From Margaritifera margaritifera (Eukaryota > Mollusca > Bivalvia > Unionida > Margaritiferidae): a stretch of 64,000 nt of DNA. Where the stretch lies: NCBI GenBank assembly GCA_029931535.1, contig JAQPZY010001536.1:806001-870000 (forward strand), in the 5' to 3' direction. The notes below the pieces were generated by a model that was given only the letters and a program-made list of their open reading frames with translations, had not been told where the DNA came from and searched no databases. Positions 1 through 9,016 of this stretch are shown in pieces; the stretch's first letter is position 1; each line of letters begins with the position of its first letter. A program made the translations under genes and the position numbers.

Positions 1-94
1 GAAAAAGCGGTAGATTTTGACTACTAAACGGTATGTGCGGTAGACGGCCTTTAAAATGGTATTTTTGGCCCACCGCCGGTAGAATCACATGTAT

Positions 95-235
95 GCACTT
101 CTGGAGTGTCATGCAGTGAAAAATGCTACATTCAGTTTTGATTTGGTGGTTATTGTTTGTTACAGTCCAGGGTAAACAATAACCACTAGTCATAACTGAA
201 TGTAGCTTATGCACTGCATGACACACTGGAAGTAT
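95..235. repeat. Imperfect palindrome (foldback), arms about 65 bp
   Basis: The left arm (about 95-162) and right arm (about 172-235) are near reverse complements, separated by a spacer of about 8 bp. Matching blocks include GTCATGCAGTG against CACTGCATGAC and CTACATTCAGTTTTG against CATAACTGAATGTAG. Small indels separate the arms, so it is not a fresh duplication. It could be a foldback transposon remnant. I saw no second copy in the window. Confidence 0.7.
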
Positions 236-2029
236 AAGTATCAAATCAATCCAAGTAGATTATAGCAACAGAGAGACTTCATGTAAAAAGAGGCTATTAA
301 ATTATCAGTAAACTACTTAAATCGTACGTGGGGAACAAGTTTGGAATGTTTCCTTTACATTGATATATGTAATCAGTGACTGAACGTGCTGATGGGAATA
401 AATAATTAGCACAGAACTGGCAAGGGGACAGATTTCAGACCGCATGTGCTAGTCACTTTTTGTGTTAATTTGTAGAAGGTGAGTGGGTGTTCTCAATAGT
501 TTTGCTTTTTCACTGACAGGAGCAAGTGCCAGTGGTTGTGGCAGTTGTTTTGTATCTATAGAAAGTACAGTGTGAGGGATTTGGTTGTTAGTCATCTCCA
601 CTTTTGTACCTGGACCTGTTCTAGATAAAATTTTCCTTGCACAAGGGAATTGTACTATTTCTTCTGTTTTGAAGATAACATCATAATGCCTTAAAAATTA
701 AGTGAAGATATGAAATTGGTAATAAGACGTTTTTAAAGCATTCATGCAATGCAAAACAAAGGTTGTGATGACCAAGATTAGTCCTGCATCTGATGAAATG
801 GAACAGCCTGAAAAGGGTGAAAAGGTTTAAAAGAATCACCAACAACTTGCAGGTAGTCTGTTTGAAGTATTTTTTTATCCTGTCAAGGATAAGAATGACA
901 TATGAACAGATGATAAGTCTATGTCTGTCCTTAATCTGCAAACTGGAAATATGACCAATATATGAAATGGCACCACCCTACTAATTTACAATCCTTCTAA
1001 AGATGACAAGAGCTTCAAGTTGATATGTGTATCTATAATGTATCATATTTTAGGTTGTGTATCACAATATGTATCAATATGCAGCACAGGTGTATCATTT
1101 TACCCCTAATTAATACTGTAGCCCCATTTCAGTAAAATTGTTGCATGTACAGTCATGACATTTAATTGATACATACATCTTGAGGAGCACTACCATCGCT
1201 AGCAAAAATATGTCGTAGTGACTTAGTTTTCATGCTTTAGCAAACTATATGAAGATTTTGCATTTAGTTCAATTTCTGTGTCACTTAAATTTTATTAAGT
1301 GCATTCATTTTGACAATCGATATTTGAACTTGAAAAAGTAGGTCACAGTGTCCTTTTCTCATTGTAGCGACTGTTTTAGGGATTTGGATCATGTAATGGT
1401 TAAGGTTTATGTATCCATACCTTGATTACATTATTGTAATTGCAAATAGGTAAAAATATTAAATCAACTGTCGTTAGAACAAACAATTTTTTTTTATTAT
1501 TAAGTCCAAAACATCGACACTCAGTTTTGAATTGACCCCATAAACATGTAGTTGTAAAGTTGAGGTTACTCACCCAGTGACCACTGTGGTTTGAATTCAT
1601 GACCTGCATGAGCTCTCCAGTACATATATAGGGTTGTTTCAAAATACATGTAGCTTTAGAAATGTATTTTAAAAAAATTGGTTGTTCTCATGGCAGTTTA
1701 TTAAATATTTTTAAGTATTAGCAAATACCATAATGTAACCTAATTACTTTCATAAGTTAGAATTACTTACAATAGTTCCTACGGTGCTCATTTGAAGTCA
1801 TATGGCCCAAATACATGGTGTAATGACCAAAATGGGTACATACACATCAAGTAGGCAAGACAGTATTCTGTAAAATGCTTATGACATGTTGACTCTATTC
1901 CAGGGTGTTTACATGTCAAAAACTTGCAATACACAAGAAATAAGAAATATTTCAGAATAGCTGCAATGAAAAAATAATTAACCCTTCTCTGGGATGTTAT
2001 TTAAAAGTCCATGCCTTTGGCTCTTTCAG
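236..2029. other. Intronic sequence, no recognised gene
   Basis: AT-rich, stop-laden sequence upstream of the first identifiable ADCY9-like exon. Only short chance reading frames occur. I see no RNA gene or repeat I can name. It ends with a pyrimidine-rich acceptor (CTCTTTCAG) at 2029. Presumed intron by position. Confidence 0.5.
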
Positions 2030-2077
2030 GAATCTGCAAGCAAGGAGGACCTTCTGCTGAATCATTATGAGTCTAAG
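2030..2077 (+). CDS. ADCY9: ADCY9-like adenylate cyclase, small internal exon (partial gene)
   Basis: A 48-nt exon read in phase 0, 16 codons, beginning ESASKEDLLLN. It follows the acceptor TTTGGCTCTTTCAG and ends before a GTATGG donor (2078). It is assigned to the cyclase gene because its phase-0 end joins in frame to the exon at 20051. The peptide would lie in the cytoplasmic region between the first catalytic domain (C1) and the second membrane half, a variable linker in this family. The catalytic C1 exons and the start codon must lie upstream of the window. What is seen: splice signals, phase and open frame. Inferred: that it is truly spliced. Transcript data would settle it. Confidence 0.6.
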
Positions 2078-2234
2078 GTATGGATGTAATTATTAGGGAC
2101 CTGCTTGACAAAGTGTTAGGGTCCTGCTCGACAAAGTCGGCAGAGCTCTATAGTTATCATGTTGTTCATCAGTCCATATGTCCAACTCTGTATCCATCAA
2201 TCCATCAGCAATTTGGTTTCCACAAGATAACATG

Positions 2235-2700
2235 ACTGGAAATTTTCAGATTTTAACCAAATTTGGTATACAGTTTTATACTGATGTGATCTCAAAAGAG
2301 TTCAATTTGCAGCCTTATTTGTGATCATTTAGACAAGTCATGGCCATATTATTGTCTGACCTCCTAACTTTTGTTCTGTAGCTTAACTTTACCAAGGTTT
2401 GGTGGATTTCAACAAAATTTGGCATGCAGCTTTATACTGGAGAGACCTTGAATGAATTTGATTTCCAATGTTCCATGAGACCATTTATAGGAGTTATGTC
2501 CCCTGATTGCCCATCCTCCTTACTTTCGTTTCCGCAGCATAAGTTTACAAAGAATTGTTGGATTTTAACCAAATTTGGCATGCAACTATATATTGATCAG
2601 ACCTTGAATGAGTTCATTTTCCAGCCTTTCAAGACATCATTTAGAAGAGTTATGCCCCTTGTTACCTATCCTCTTAACTTTGGGTTTACATAGCATAATC
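2235..2700. repeat. Divergent tandem array, period about 156 bp (about 3 units)
   Basis: The anchor CAAATTTGG recurs at 2258, 2414 (one mismatch) and 2570, so the period is 156 bp twice. Each unit continues with a variant of GCATGCAGCTTTATACTG and then a CTTGAATGA..TTC stretch. Units are clearly diverged. A chance reading frame (2424-2693) runs along it, which I do not regard as a gene. Confidence 0.75.
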
Positions 2701-3622
2701 TTACACTCTGCAGTTTTCCCTTTCTGACATGTATGTTGTCTGCCTGAGGTTCAATCATTTAAGTGAAAACCACAGTGAAAGCTGCTATATTGAATGTTTA
2801 AATAAGACTAATTCAAACCAATATAAGCATTCCTGGATTCATCTTTAAATAATATATGATCTCATAGGTCAAATGCCAGTACTAACTTTTTCTTTAGAAA
2901 TTTAACTTGTGCAAAATACAAACCTGTGGTATGGAACCTTAAATGCCCATAAGGGTTCCATTATCTTAAATTATTGGGTCATTCTAATCAGTCGAATTAG
3001 TTATTCTTGGTTTAGGTAATTTACTGTAATTTTATACATTTTATAGTCTATATTTATCATTGAAAGCTGTTTCTTTTTTAATATTCAATTGCAAGAGAGA
3101 GACAGCTTCAGACCAAGGTGCTCAAAGATGATTTAGACATGTTCACCCTGCTGTATACAAACCAATCCATTTAGATGTTGGCATTAAATCTGAATTGTGT
3201 AATGCTTGAACTTCATGTTGACACAGCATTATGGCTGCAAAGTTTACCAAAATTTCTAAACATGTACATGGTTTACAATAACCAAAAAGATGCCATCAAA
3301 TAGAAACGATTAGAAATGCTCCTTTCCCCCTATCTACCCATTAGGTGTACTGAACAGCTGACAGCTATTATAATGTGCATGCCGTACCTCGCTCAATTTG
3401 CAATTGTTTCATCTGCTGTATATCTTTTATTTCTTATTATAATAGGATTCAACATAGTGGGCAATACTCTGGATGATAATTGGGAAATACGAATAAAGGA
3501 AGCAATATTTATTAGATTTTTTGGAATGAAGAATTAAGTAGTCTTTGACAGTCTCTGTTGAATCATCTGATTATGCTGACACATTCTAATCTTATACACA
3601 GTGAGATGATAATGCATCGCAG
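2701..3622. other. Intronic sequence, nothing recognised
   Basis: Between the 156-bp array and the left end of the DIRS element. A 73-codon open frame at 3316-3537 has a hydrophobic middle, but no homology I recognise and no supporting context. I treat it as chance. Confidence 0.4.
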
Positions 3623-3805
3623 TTTTAATAGCAGCAATACATTTACCCATCACTATTATATAGCTTTATTCCTTTTTCGTGTCGAAAAACTCGTCCGTTC
3701 GATGTGAAAACATTCTCCCACTTAAAGTGGAGAATTTGTCAACAAGCCACGTCACGCCCGTGCATCTCTCTGCGCCTGCGCAAACATTCATCTTTTTCAT
3801 GGACG
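3623..3805 (+). repeat. DIRS left inverted terminal repeat with outer extension
   Basis: Positions 3644-3805 are the reverse complement of 10168-10329, with one mismatch at 3801/10172. Positions 3623-3665 are the reverse complement of 10021-10063, the left half of the internal complementary region. The predicted outer end is the TTTT at 3623-3626. The repeat contains GTGGAGAATTTGTC, and the 5' leader of the element follows. Confidence 0.92.
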
Positions 3806-4499
3806 CCATACCTGGTGGTTGTGTCGCAAAAACGTAACCTGAGGAAATTGTCTGCTGCGGTTTTTCAACTACATTTCGGACTTCCTTCCTTCTAAATTCA
3901 TCTGTGTTACAGTTGTCCGTCTCGGCTATATGTGTTTTATGCCACTATTCGTCAGTGTTTAGTTCTAGGAAGAGTTTTTCTAGTTCTCCACGTGTACTCT
4001 ACCCTTAGAGGGGTTAGGGTAAACAATATGTCTTGTTTCTTTTCAGGTACACGGTAAGTCGTCTATGTCATTACAACACGACATAGAACAACTGTGATAG
4101 CGCCGCAATTAACAGGCGCATAATTTTACAGAATTAATATTTCATTTATATATTATTCTCCTACTATTTCAATTGTTTCTTTATTATCTACGCGTGTCGC
4201 GTCGCATGCTTTTCTTGTACTTTCCTGAGACCAATAAAGCTTGTCAAGTGAACTAGCTTCTAATATCTCTTGGGAAGAACATATATATGTACATTGTTTA
4301 CCTGTAGAACTAACCACTGTGGTGCAGATAGCCCGCAAAGTATATGGTGAACGGGTATGTATAGAGTACGCGACTTACCAAAAAAAGGTGAGTTTTCTAC
4401 GTGTAGATTTTAAAGGTGAGTTTATACGTTGTTATTATTATTGATTGATACTTCAATAATAACTATTTCAGATAATATTTATTTCAGATAAAAGAAACA
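3806..4499 (+). promoter_or_regulatory. DIRS 5' leader, with possible spliceosomal intron
   Basis: Non-coding stretch between the left ITR and the first gag-like ATG (4500). It contains a strong donor-like CGGTAAGTC (GT at 4053) and acceptor-like tracts CTATTTCAG and TTATTTCAG (AG near 4471 and 4489), the last only about ten bases before the ATG. Another acceptor-like TTTCTTTTCAG ends near 4046. Splicing of the leader is possible but unproven. No TATA box stands out. Confidence 0.35.
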
Positions 4500-5375
4500 A
4501 TGTCAGCAAATCAGTCTGTAGGTAAGTGTGGCCATAAGAAGGCCGCATGGGATACACACTCAGACTGTCTTACCTGTTCCAAGTGTAAGCGGAACAGTCG
4601 CTGCAATATTTGTACAAATTGGACCAATGAAACCTGGAATCTTGCTGATTCCAGGCGTACTTATAGAGGGCGGAAAAAAATAGTTAAATCCCCCTCATCG
4701 TCTGATTTCTCTGGATTTTCTTTTACAGGTACTCAGACTAAGGCAACATACAGCAAGAAAACCACTCTAGTTCACAAGAACATTCCGGGGCCCCAAGAGC
4801 CTGCACCAGCCTCCCCGGACATAGTTGAGGTCCCTCCTGTAGGGGCTTGTGAACGCTCCAAGAGTAAATCGCATCTCCCGGGAAGGGAGAAGACGAAAAA
4901 GAGCAGTAGTGTGTTACTTCCTTCCACCAGGAAGGAAGTGTACCACTCCAAACATTCCCAAAGTAGCGTGTCGCACCCTCTCGAGGAGGGGCTACACCGC
5001 ACCTTGGGTAGTAATGAAGACAGACGGACATCTGAGATGTCGTCTGACCGGTCACTGACCGGTGACCGGTCCGGTCACCGGTCAGTGTCGGGTGACCGGT
5101 CTTCCGGTCACCGGTCAATGTCTTCTGACCGGTCACTGACCGGTGACCGGTCAGTGTCGGGTGACCGGTCAACCGGTCACCGGTCAATGTCTTGTGGCCG
5201 GTCACTGACCGGTGACCGGTCCGGTCACCGGTCAATGTTGGGTGACCGGTCACCGGGTACCCGGTACCGGTCACCGGGTACCCGGTACCGGTCACCGGTC
5301 ACCGGGTGCCCGGTGCCGGTCACCGGTCACCGGTCTTTGGTTGATCACCGGTCACCGGTCACATCGTTCCGGTGA
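4500..5375 (+). CDS. DIRS gag-like ORF1, N-terminal part (zinc-binding, repeat-rich)
   Basis: A 291-codon frame from ATG at 4500. Residues about 7-41 carry a Cys/His cluster (CGH, then CLTCSKC, then CNICTNW), the putative zinc-binding head seen in animal DIRS ORF1 products. The middle is basic and low complexity. From about residue 180 it becomes a GDRS/GHRS repeat encoded by an ACCGGT-rich DNA repeat. The frame runs out at 5375 while the next gag segment is open one frame over (5212-6945), with 164 nt of overlap inside the repeat. The two are probably halves of one protein separated by a repeat-length change or a ribosomal frameshift. Role inferred from the family: nucleic-acid-binding structural protein. 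No independent function is shown. Confidence 0.75.
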   Translation: MSANQSVGKCGHKKAAWDTHSDCLTCSKCKRNSRCNICTNWTNETWNLADSRRTYRGRKKIVKSPSSSDFSGFSFTGTQTKATYSKKTTLVHKNIPGPQEPAPASPDIVEVPPVGACERSKSKSHLPGREKTKKSSSVLLPSTRKEVYHSKHSQSSVSHPLEEGLHRTLGSNEDRRTSEMSSDRSLTGDRSGHRSVSGDRSSGHRSMSSDRSLTGDRSVSGDRSTGHRSMSCGRSLTGDRSGHRSMLGDRSPGTRYRSPGTRYRSPVTGCPVPVTGHRSLVDHRSPVTSFR

Positions 5376-5460
5376 CCGGTCATCCAATACCGGTCGCCGG
5401 TCACCGGTCATAGGCCACCGGTCTTCTCGTACCGGTCACCGACGTCACACTGATCAACAA
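5040..5460 (+). repeat. ACCGGT-rich palindromic coding repeat inside gag
   Basis: Dense degenerate repeats of GACCGGTCACCGGT-type units. The hexamer ACCGGT and the heptamers GGTGACC/GGTCACC are palindromic or mutually complementary, so both strands read similarly. A complementary-strand open frame also runs through here. In the gag frame it encodes GDRS/GHRSMS units. This is where the two gag frames overlap, so unit gain or loss would shift the frame. Confidence 0.9.
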
Positions 5461-6945
5461 TCAGAGGCCTCGTCGTACGGAAGGTCGCAGACCAGGGAAG
5501 GGGATCGGATCGGTGTCCCCCCCTTCCCTATTATACCAATGAATCCATACGGGATGTGGGGACCAACATCTCATAATAATTGGCCCCTTATGCCCCCTTG
5601 GGCTACTGGACCCTGGACTCTGAGTAGAAACGATGTTGCGGCTCGTGCTCCGCCATCGCCTCCTCGCCAGGTAGCATCCACTAGTAGATCCCGACGCCTA
5701 GCATCATCCGCGAAAGGCAAGCGATCTCGTCTTTCTCCTGAAAGATCTAGAACACCTAGAGCCCCTACTCAGCAAGTACGGGAAATGGCGCATAGTGCGC
5801 CGCTGTTACCTTCTCCAAAGGACATTGTGTCGCCCGGCCACCCTCCTGCTCGGAGTGTTCTAGATGATGATGCTGTATCTATCATCGTCGATTCCAACGA
5901 GTACGAACTGGAACCGACTGATAGACCCAGCTTCCCTCAACCAGAGGAAGCGGAAGAGATATGGTCTTTTGATAAGGCGGTAAATGAAGTTTACCGCCTA
6001 CTACCTACGGATTTGTGCCCGAAACCGTCTGGTTCACAGTCCAAGAAGATCCTCTCCAGTTTGGAAAAGATCTCCGGGGCTCAACCACAATCAGATCTTC
6101 TGCTCCTTCCGCATTCCTCTACAATTGAGGAAATATCACAGAGGTTCTCCTCAGGCCAGGACATCGCTAGACGGCGCAAAGGGTGGGCTGTCCCAGCCTC
6201 TACTTTAAGACCTATGGTCTCTGCCTCTAGTTACCGGGTACATTCCCCGAAGTGGCCCGTTAAACCTCCTCAATTGGATGCAGATGCATCTCAAGTCGGC
6301 TTGACAACGGGAACCTGGGCACGCCTTCCTATTAAGACGATCGAAGCCATGGAGCAGAAGGTCCGTCTTCTGACCACCATAGCTTCTCATGCGGACCTCT
6401 TCTCAGCTACGTCGTTTAGTATGCTGAGGGAGGCCTCTCTGAATCCAGCCGCATTACAGCGTGTGCTGGAAGCTGTTGCCAAGACATCTCGGCATTCACT
6501 CGCTATTGCAATGGCCCTTTCAGCGGAACTCCTACACATCCGTCGTGATGTTGCACTGGACTCCTCGAGGGTCTTACTTAGCCACAGTAAAGACCTTCTA
6601 AGGGCTGCTCCCTTGGAAGCTGAGAGTCTCTTCGGAGGTCTCATTCCCACTGTGGCCTCACAAGATTTGAAGGACCATCAACATAGGTCCTTCACAACTG
6701 CACCTGGCCCATCGCAATCGGCCAGGAAGCGTTCTAATGTGCATCGACCTCAGGGGCCACCTGCTAAATTCTTTAAGCAGGTACAGCCCCAATATAGTGC
6801 ACAACCTCAATATAGTGCACAACCTCAAGTGAGACTTCCTCGTCAGTCAGGTCCTAGGCGTGGACCTAGACGCCGAGGAGCCCCTAGGAAGAAGTTCTAC
6901 AACCCACCTTCCTTTCCCAAGGAAGGAGGGGGGGGACGGCCCTAG
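5212..6945 (+). CDS. DIRS gag-like ORF1, C-terminal part
   Basis: A frame of up to 577 codons ending in TAG at 6943-6945. The first residues are still the palindromic repeat. It then runs through a proline- and serine-rich stretch, an acidic segment (residues about 220-260), and a helical conserved core at about 6319-6650 containing ATSFSMLREA, AVAKTSRHSLA and AELLHIRRDVALDSSR. The same core is preserved in the decayed copy at 11166-11453, which supports it as the real conserved gag domain. The C-terminus is basic and Gln/Arg/Gly-rich. An eight-G run (6928-6935) lies just before the stop, in the overlap with the RT frame. The true start is uncertain: the protein probably begins at 4500 and enters this frame within the repeat. 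Confidence 0.8.
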   Translation: MTGPVTGQCWVTGHRVPGTGHRVPGTGHRSPGARCRSPVTGLWLITGHRSHRSGDRSSNTGRRSPVIGHRSSRTGHRRHTDQQSEASSYGRSQTREGDRIGVPPFPIIPMNPYGMWGPTSHNNWPLMPPWATGPWTLSRNDVAARAPPSPPRQVASTSRSRRLASSAKGKRSRLSPERSRTPRAPTQQVREMAHSAPLLPSPKDIVSPGHPPARSVLDDDAVSIIVDSNEYELEPTDRPSFPQPEEAEEIWSFDKAVNEVYRLLPTDLCPKPSGSQSKKILSSLEKISGAQPQSDLLLLPHSSTIEEISQRFSSGQDIARRRKGWAVPASTLRPMVSASSYRVHSPKWPVKPPQLDADASQVGLTTGTWARLPIKTIEAMEQKVRLLTTIASHADLFSATSFSMLREASLNPAALQRVLEAVAKTSRHSLAIAMALSAELLHIRRDVALDSSRVLLSHSKDLLRAAPLEAESLFGGLIPTVASQDLKDHQHRSFTTAPGPSQSARKRSNVHRPQGPPAKFFKQVQPQYSAQPQYSAQPQVRLPRQSGPRRGPRRRGAPRKKFYNPPSFPKEGGGGRP

Positions 6946-9016
6946 GGACTCGCACCCTCTCCTGCCATCCATTCCTCTCCCAAACATCCCCGTAGGGGCT
7001 CGCCTAGGCCTCTTTTCAGAGGCTTGGGCAAGTATCACGGACGATGGGTGGGTCCTTTCTCTTGTAAGCGAGGGTTACCGTATTCAGTTTCAGGAACAAC
7101 CTCCACTATCAAGGACCCCCATACTCTTTCATCAGACCAATCTGGTGAAACTAAGGGAAGAGGTAAATACCCTTTTACAAAAAGGGGCAGTCGAGAGGGT
7201 CCTGAACGATCAGTCCCCTGCATTCTACTCCCGAATCTTCCTGGTCACCAAGAAAAGTGGGAAATTTCGCCTTATTATCGATCTCTCCCCCTTAAACCGT
7301 TTTCTTTTGGAGGAACATTTCAAGATGGAGACCACCTCCTCAATCCGGAATGCGATGCGGCCATCGGATTGGGCGGTCTCCATCGACCTTCAAGATGCAT
7401 ATCTTCACATTCCGATTTTTCCACCTCATCGGAAATATCTCCGGTTTTGCTTGGACCAGGAAGTTTTTCAATTCCGGGTTCTACCGTTCGGAATAGCTTC
7501 CGCACCCAGAGTTTTCACCCGAGTTATGGGAGTAATAGCGTCTTATCTACGAGTACGGGGAACTCCGATTCTCCAATACTTCGACGACTGGTTAATCCAC
7601 AACGTTCAGGTCCAGTCCCTCCATCAGGATCTGTTCCGTTGTTGGTCCACAGTAACTCGATTGGGTCTTTTACCCAACCTCGAGAAGTCAGAACTGATTC
7701 CATCCCAAGACTTCGTTTATGTAGGAATCAACTTCCTCACAAACCAGAACTTAGTCCGGGTTCCCCGAGAGCGTATAGATCGAATCCTGGCACTCTTAGA
7801 GACACTACGAGTAAAAACCGTGTTGTCTGCTCGCCTTTACCTATCCCTACTGGGAACCTTGAACGCCGCTGCAGATCTGCTTCCCTTAGGACGGCTCCAT
7901 ATGCGCCCTCTACAGTTTCTCCTACTCGCAAGGTGGAAACCACACAAGGATTCTCTATCAGCTCTGATTCCTCTAGGACCAGATTTCCATCATCATCTGC
8001 GATGGTGGATGAATCGAGACAGATTCCTAGCTGGGGTCCCCATGCACGCTCCGGATCCCCACTCCTACCTGTTCGCCGACGCGTCAGATTCCGGTTGGGG
8101 TGCTCATCTAGAGCCAGAGGGGATAACTCTTCAGGGCCTTTGGACCCTACACGAGTCGTCCCTCCACATAAACAACCTAGAAATGAAGGCTGTCTTTCTA
8201 GCATTACAAGGGTGCGTCGACAGGGTAAGGGGTCGTTGTGTCATGGTCTCCTCCGACAACACGTCCGTCGTAGCGTATCTCCGACGTCAAAGAGGCACAC
8301 ATGCCCCTTCTCTTTGCGTGGAGGTCTGGAACCTCCTCCGCTGGGCTACCTCGGAGAACATCTCCCTCCGAGTTCGCCACATCCCGGGGAAAAAGAACAT
8401 CTTAGCGGACAGTCTGTCCAGGCCAGGCAAATCAGTTCTCACAGAATGGACTCTTCACCGCGAAGTGACAGAGTCCCTTTTCTCACTATGGGGAAGGCCC
8501 CTCGTGGACTTGTTTGCGACCAGGCTCAACAACAGACTCCCCTTTTACGTCTCCCCAGTCCCGGACCAGAGAGCGTGGGCAGTGGACGCGTTCAGCTTCC
8601 AGTGGGATCGTCTGTTCGCATACGCCTTCCCACCGTTCCAATTGCTTCCCCAAGTTCTGCAAAAAGTAAGAACTTCCACTGCCCGGATCATTCTCATAGC
8701 TCCGTTATGGCCCCAACGATCGTGGTTCAACGATCTTCTAGATCTATTGATAGATCAACCCAGATCTCTCGCTCAACGGAGGGATCTTCTGTCACAACAC
8801 AGAGGCTCCCTCCTACACAACAGCCCACACATTCTCCACCTTCACGCTTGGTTCATCTCAAGCGATCTATCCGCCAGAACAAGTTTTCGGGCCGGGTTGC
8901 CAGTTGCATCATTCAGGCCAGGAGAGCTTCTACATCCAAGGTCTATGATGCCAGGTGGAGAATCTTTTGTGATTGGTGCAGTAGGAAACGTGTTGATCCC
9001 AGCTGTTCCTCTATAA
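6860..9016 (+). CDS. DIRS reverse transcriptase / RNase H / methyltransferase-like polyprotein
   Basis: A 718-codon frame, open from a GTG at 6860, with no obvious ATG before the RT. It overlaps gag by 86 nt in another frame. The RT runs from about residue 60: SGKFRLIIDLSPLN, the catalytic SIDLQDAYLHI, LPFGIASAPRVF, and the active-site QYFDDWL (FDD at 7580-7588, the DIRS-type variant of YxDD). RNase H follows near 8070-8410 with FADASDSGWG, NNLEMKAV, SSDNTS and ADSLSR, so the acidic D-E-D-D set is visible. From about 8500 to 8760, PLVDLFAT, FAYAFPPF and ILIAPLWPQ match the region described in DIRS elements as Dam-like methyltransferase; that name comes from the family and not from a motif I can prove. 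The tail overlaps the recombinase. Expected role: making element cDNA from its RNA. Confidence 0.92.
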   Translation: MDLDAEEPLGRSSTTHLPFPRKEGGDGPRDSHPLLPSIPLPNIPVGARLGLFSEAWASITDDGWVLSLVSEGYRIQFQEQPPLSRTPILFHQTNLVKLREEVNTLLQKGAVERVLNDQSPAFYSRIFLVTKKSGKFRLIIDLSPLNRFLLEEHFKMETTSSIRNAMRPSDWAVSIDLQDAYLHIPIFPPHRKYLRFCLDQEVFQFRVLPFGIASAPRVFTRVMGVIASYLRVRGTPILQYFDDWLIHNVQVQSLHQDLFRCWSTVTRLGLLPNLEKSELIPSQDFVYVGINFLTNQNLVRVPRERIDRILALLETLRVKTVLSARLYLSLLGTLNAAADLLPLGRLHMRPLQFLLLARWKPHKDSLSALIPLGPDFHHHLRWWMNRDRFLAGVPMHAPDPHSYLFADASDSGWGAHLEPEGITLQGLWTLHESSLHINNLEMKAVFLALQGCVDRVRGRCVMVSSDNTSVVAYLRRQRGTHAPSLCVEVWNLLRWATSENISLRVRHIPGKKNILADSLSRPGKSVLTEWTLHREVTESLFSLWGRPLVDLFATRLNNRLPFYVSPVPDQRAWAVDAFSFQWDRLFAYAFPPFQLLPQVLQKVRTSTARIILIAPLWPQRSWFNDLLDLLIDQPRSLAQRRDLLSQHRGSLLHNSPHILHLHAWFISSDLSARTSFRAGLPVASFRPGELLHPRSMMPGGESFVIGAVGNVLIPAVPL

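Noticed and set aside
3316..3537. Possible small membrane protein
   Set aside because: A single hydrophobic stretch in an AT-rich intron, with no start context, splice support or homology I recognise.
4738..5295. 185-codon minus-strand frame over the DIRS gag
   Set aside because: It mirrors the palindromic ACCGGT repeat. No start context or domain; the plus-strand frame has the zinc-binding head.
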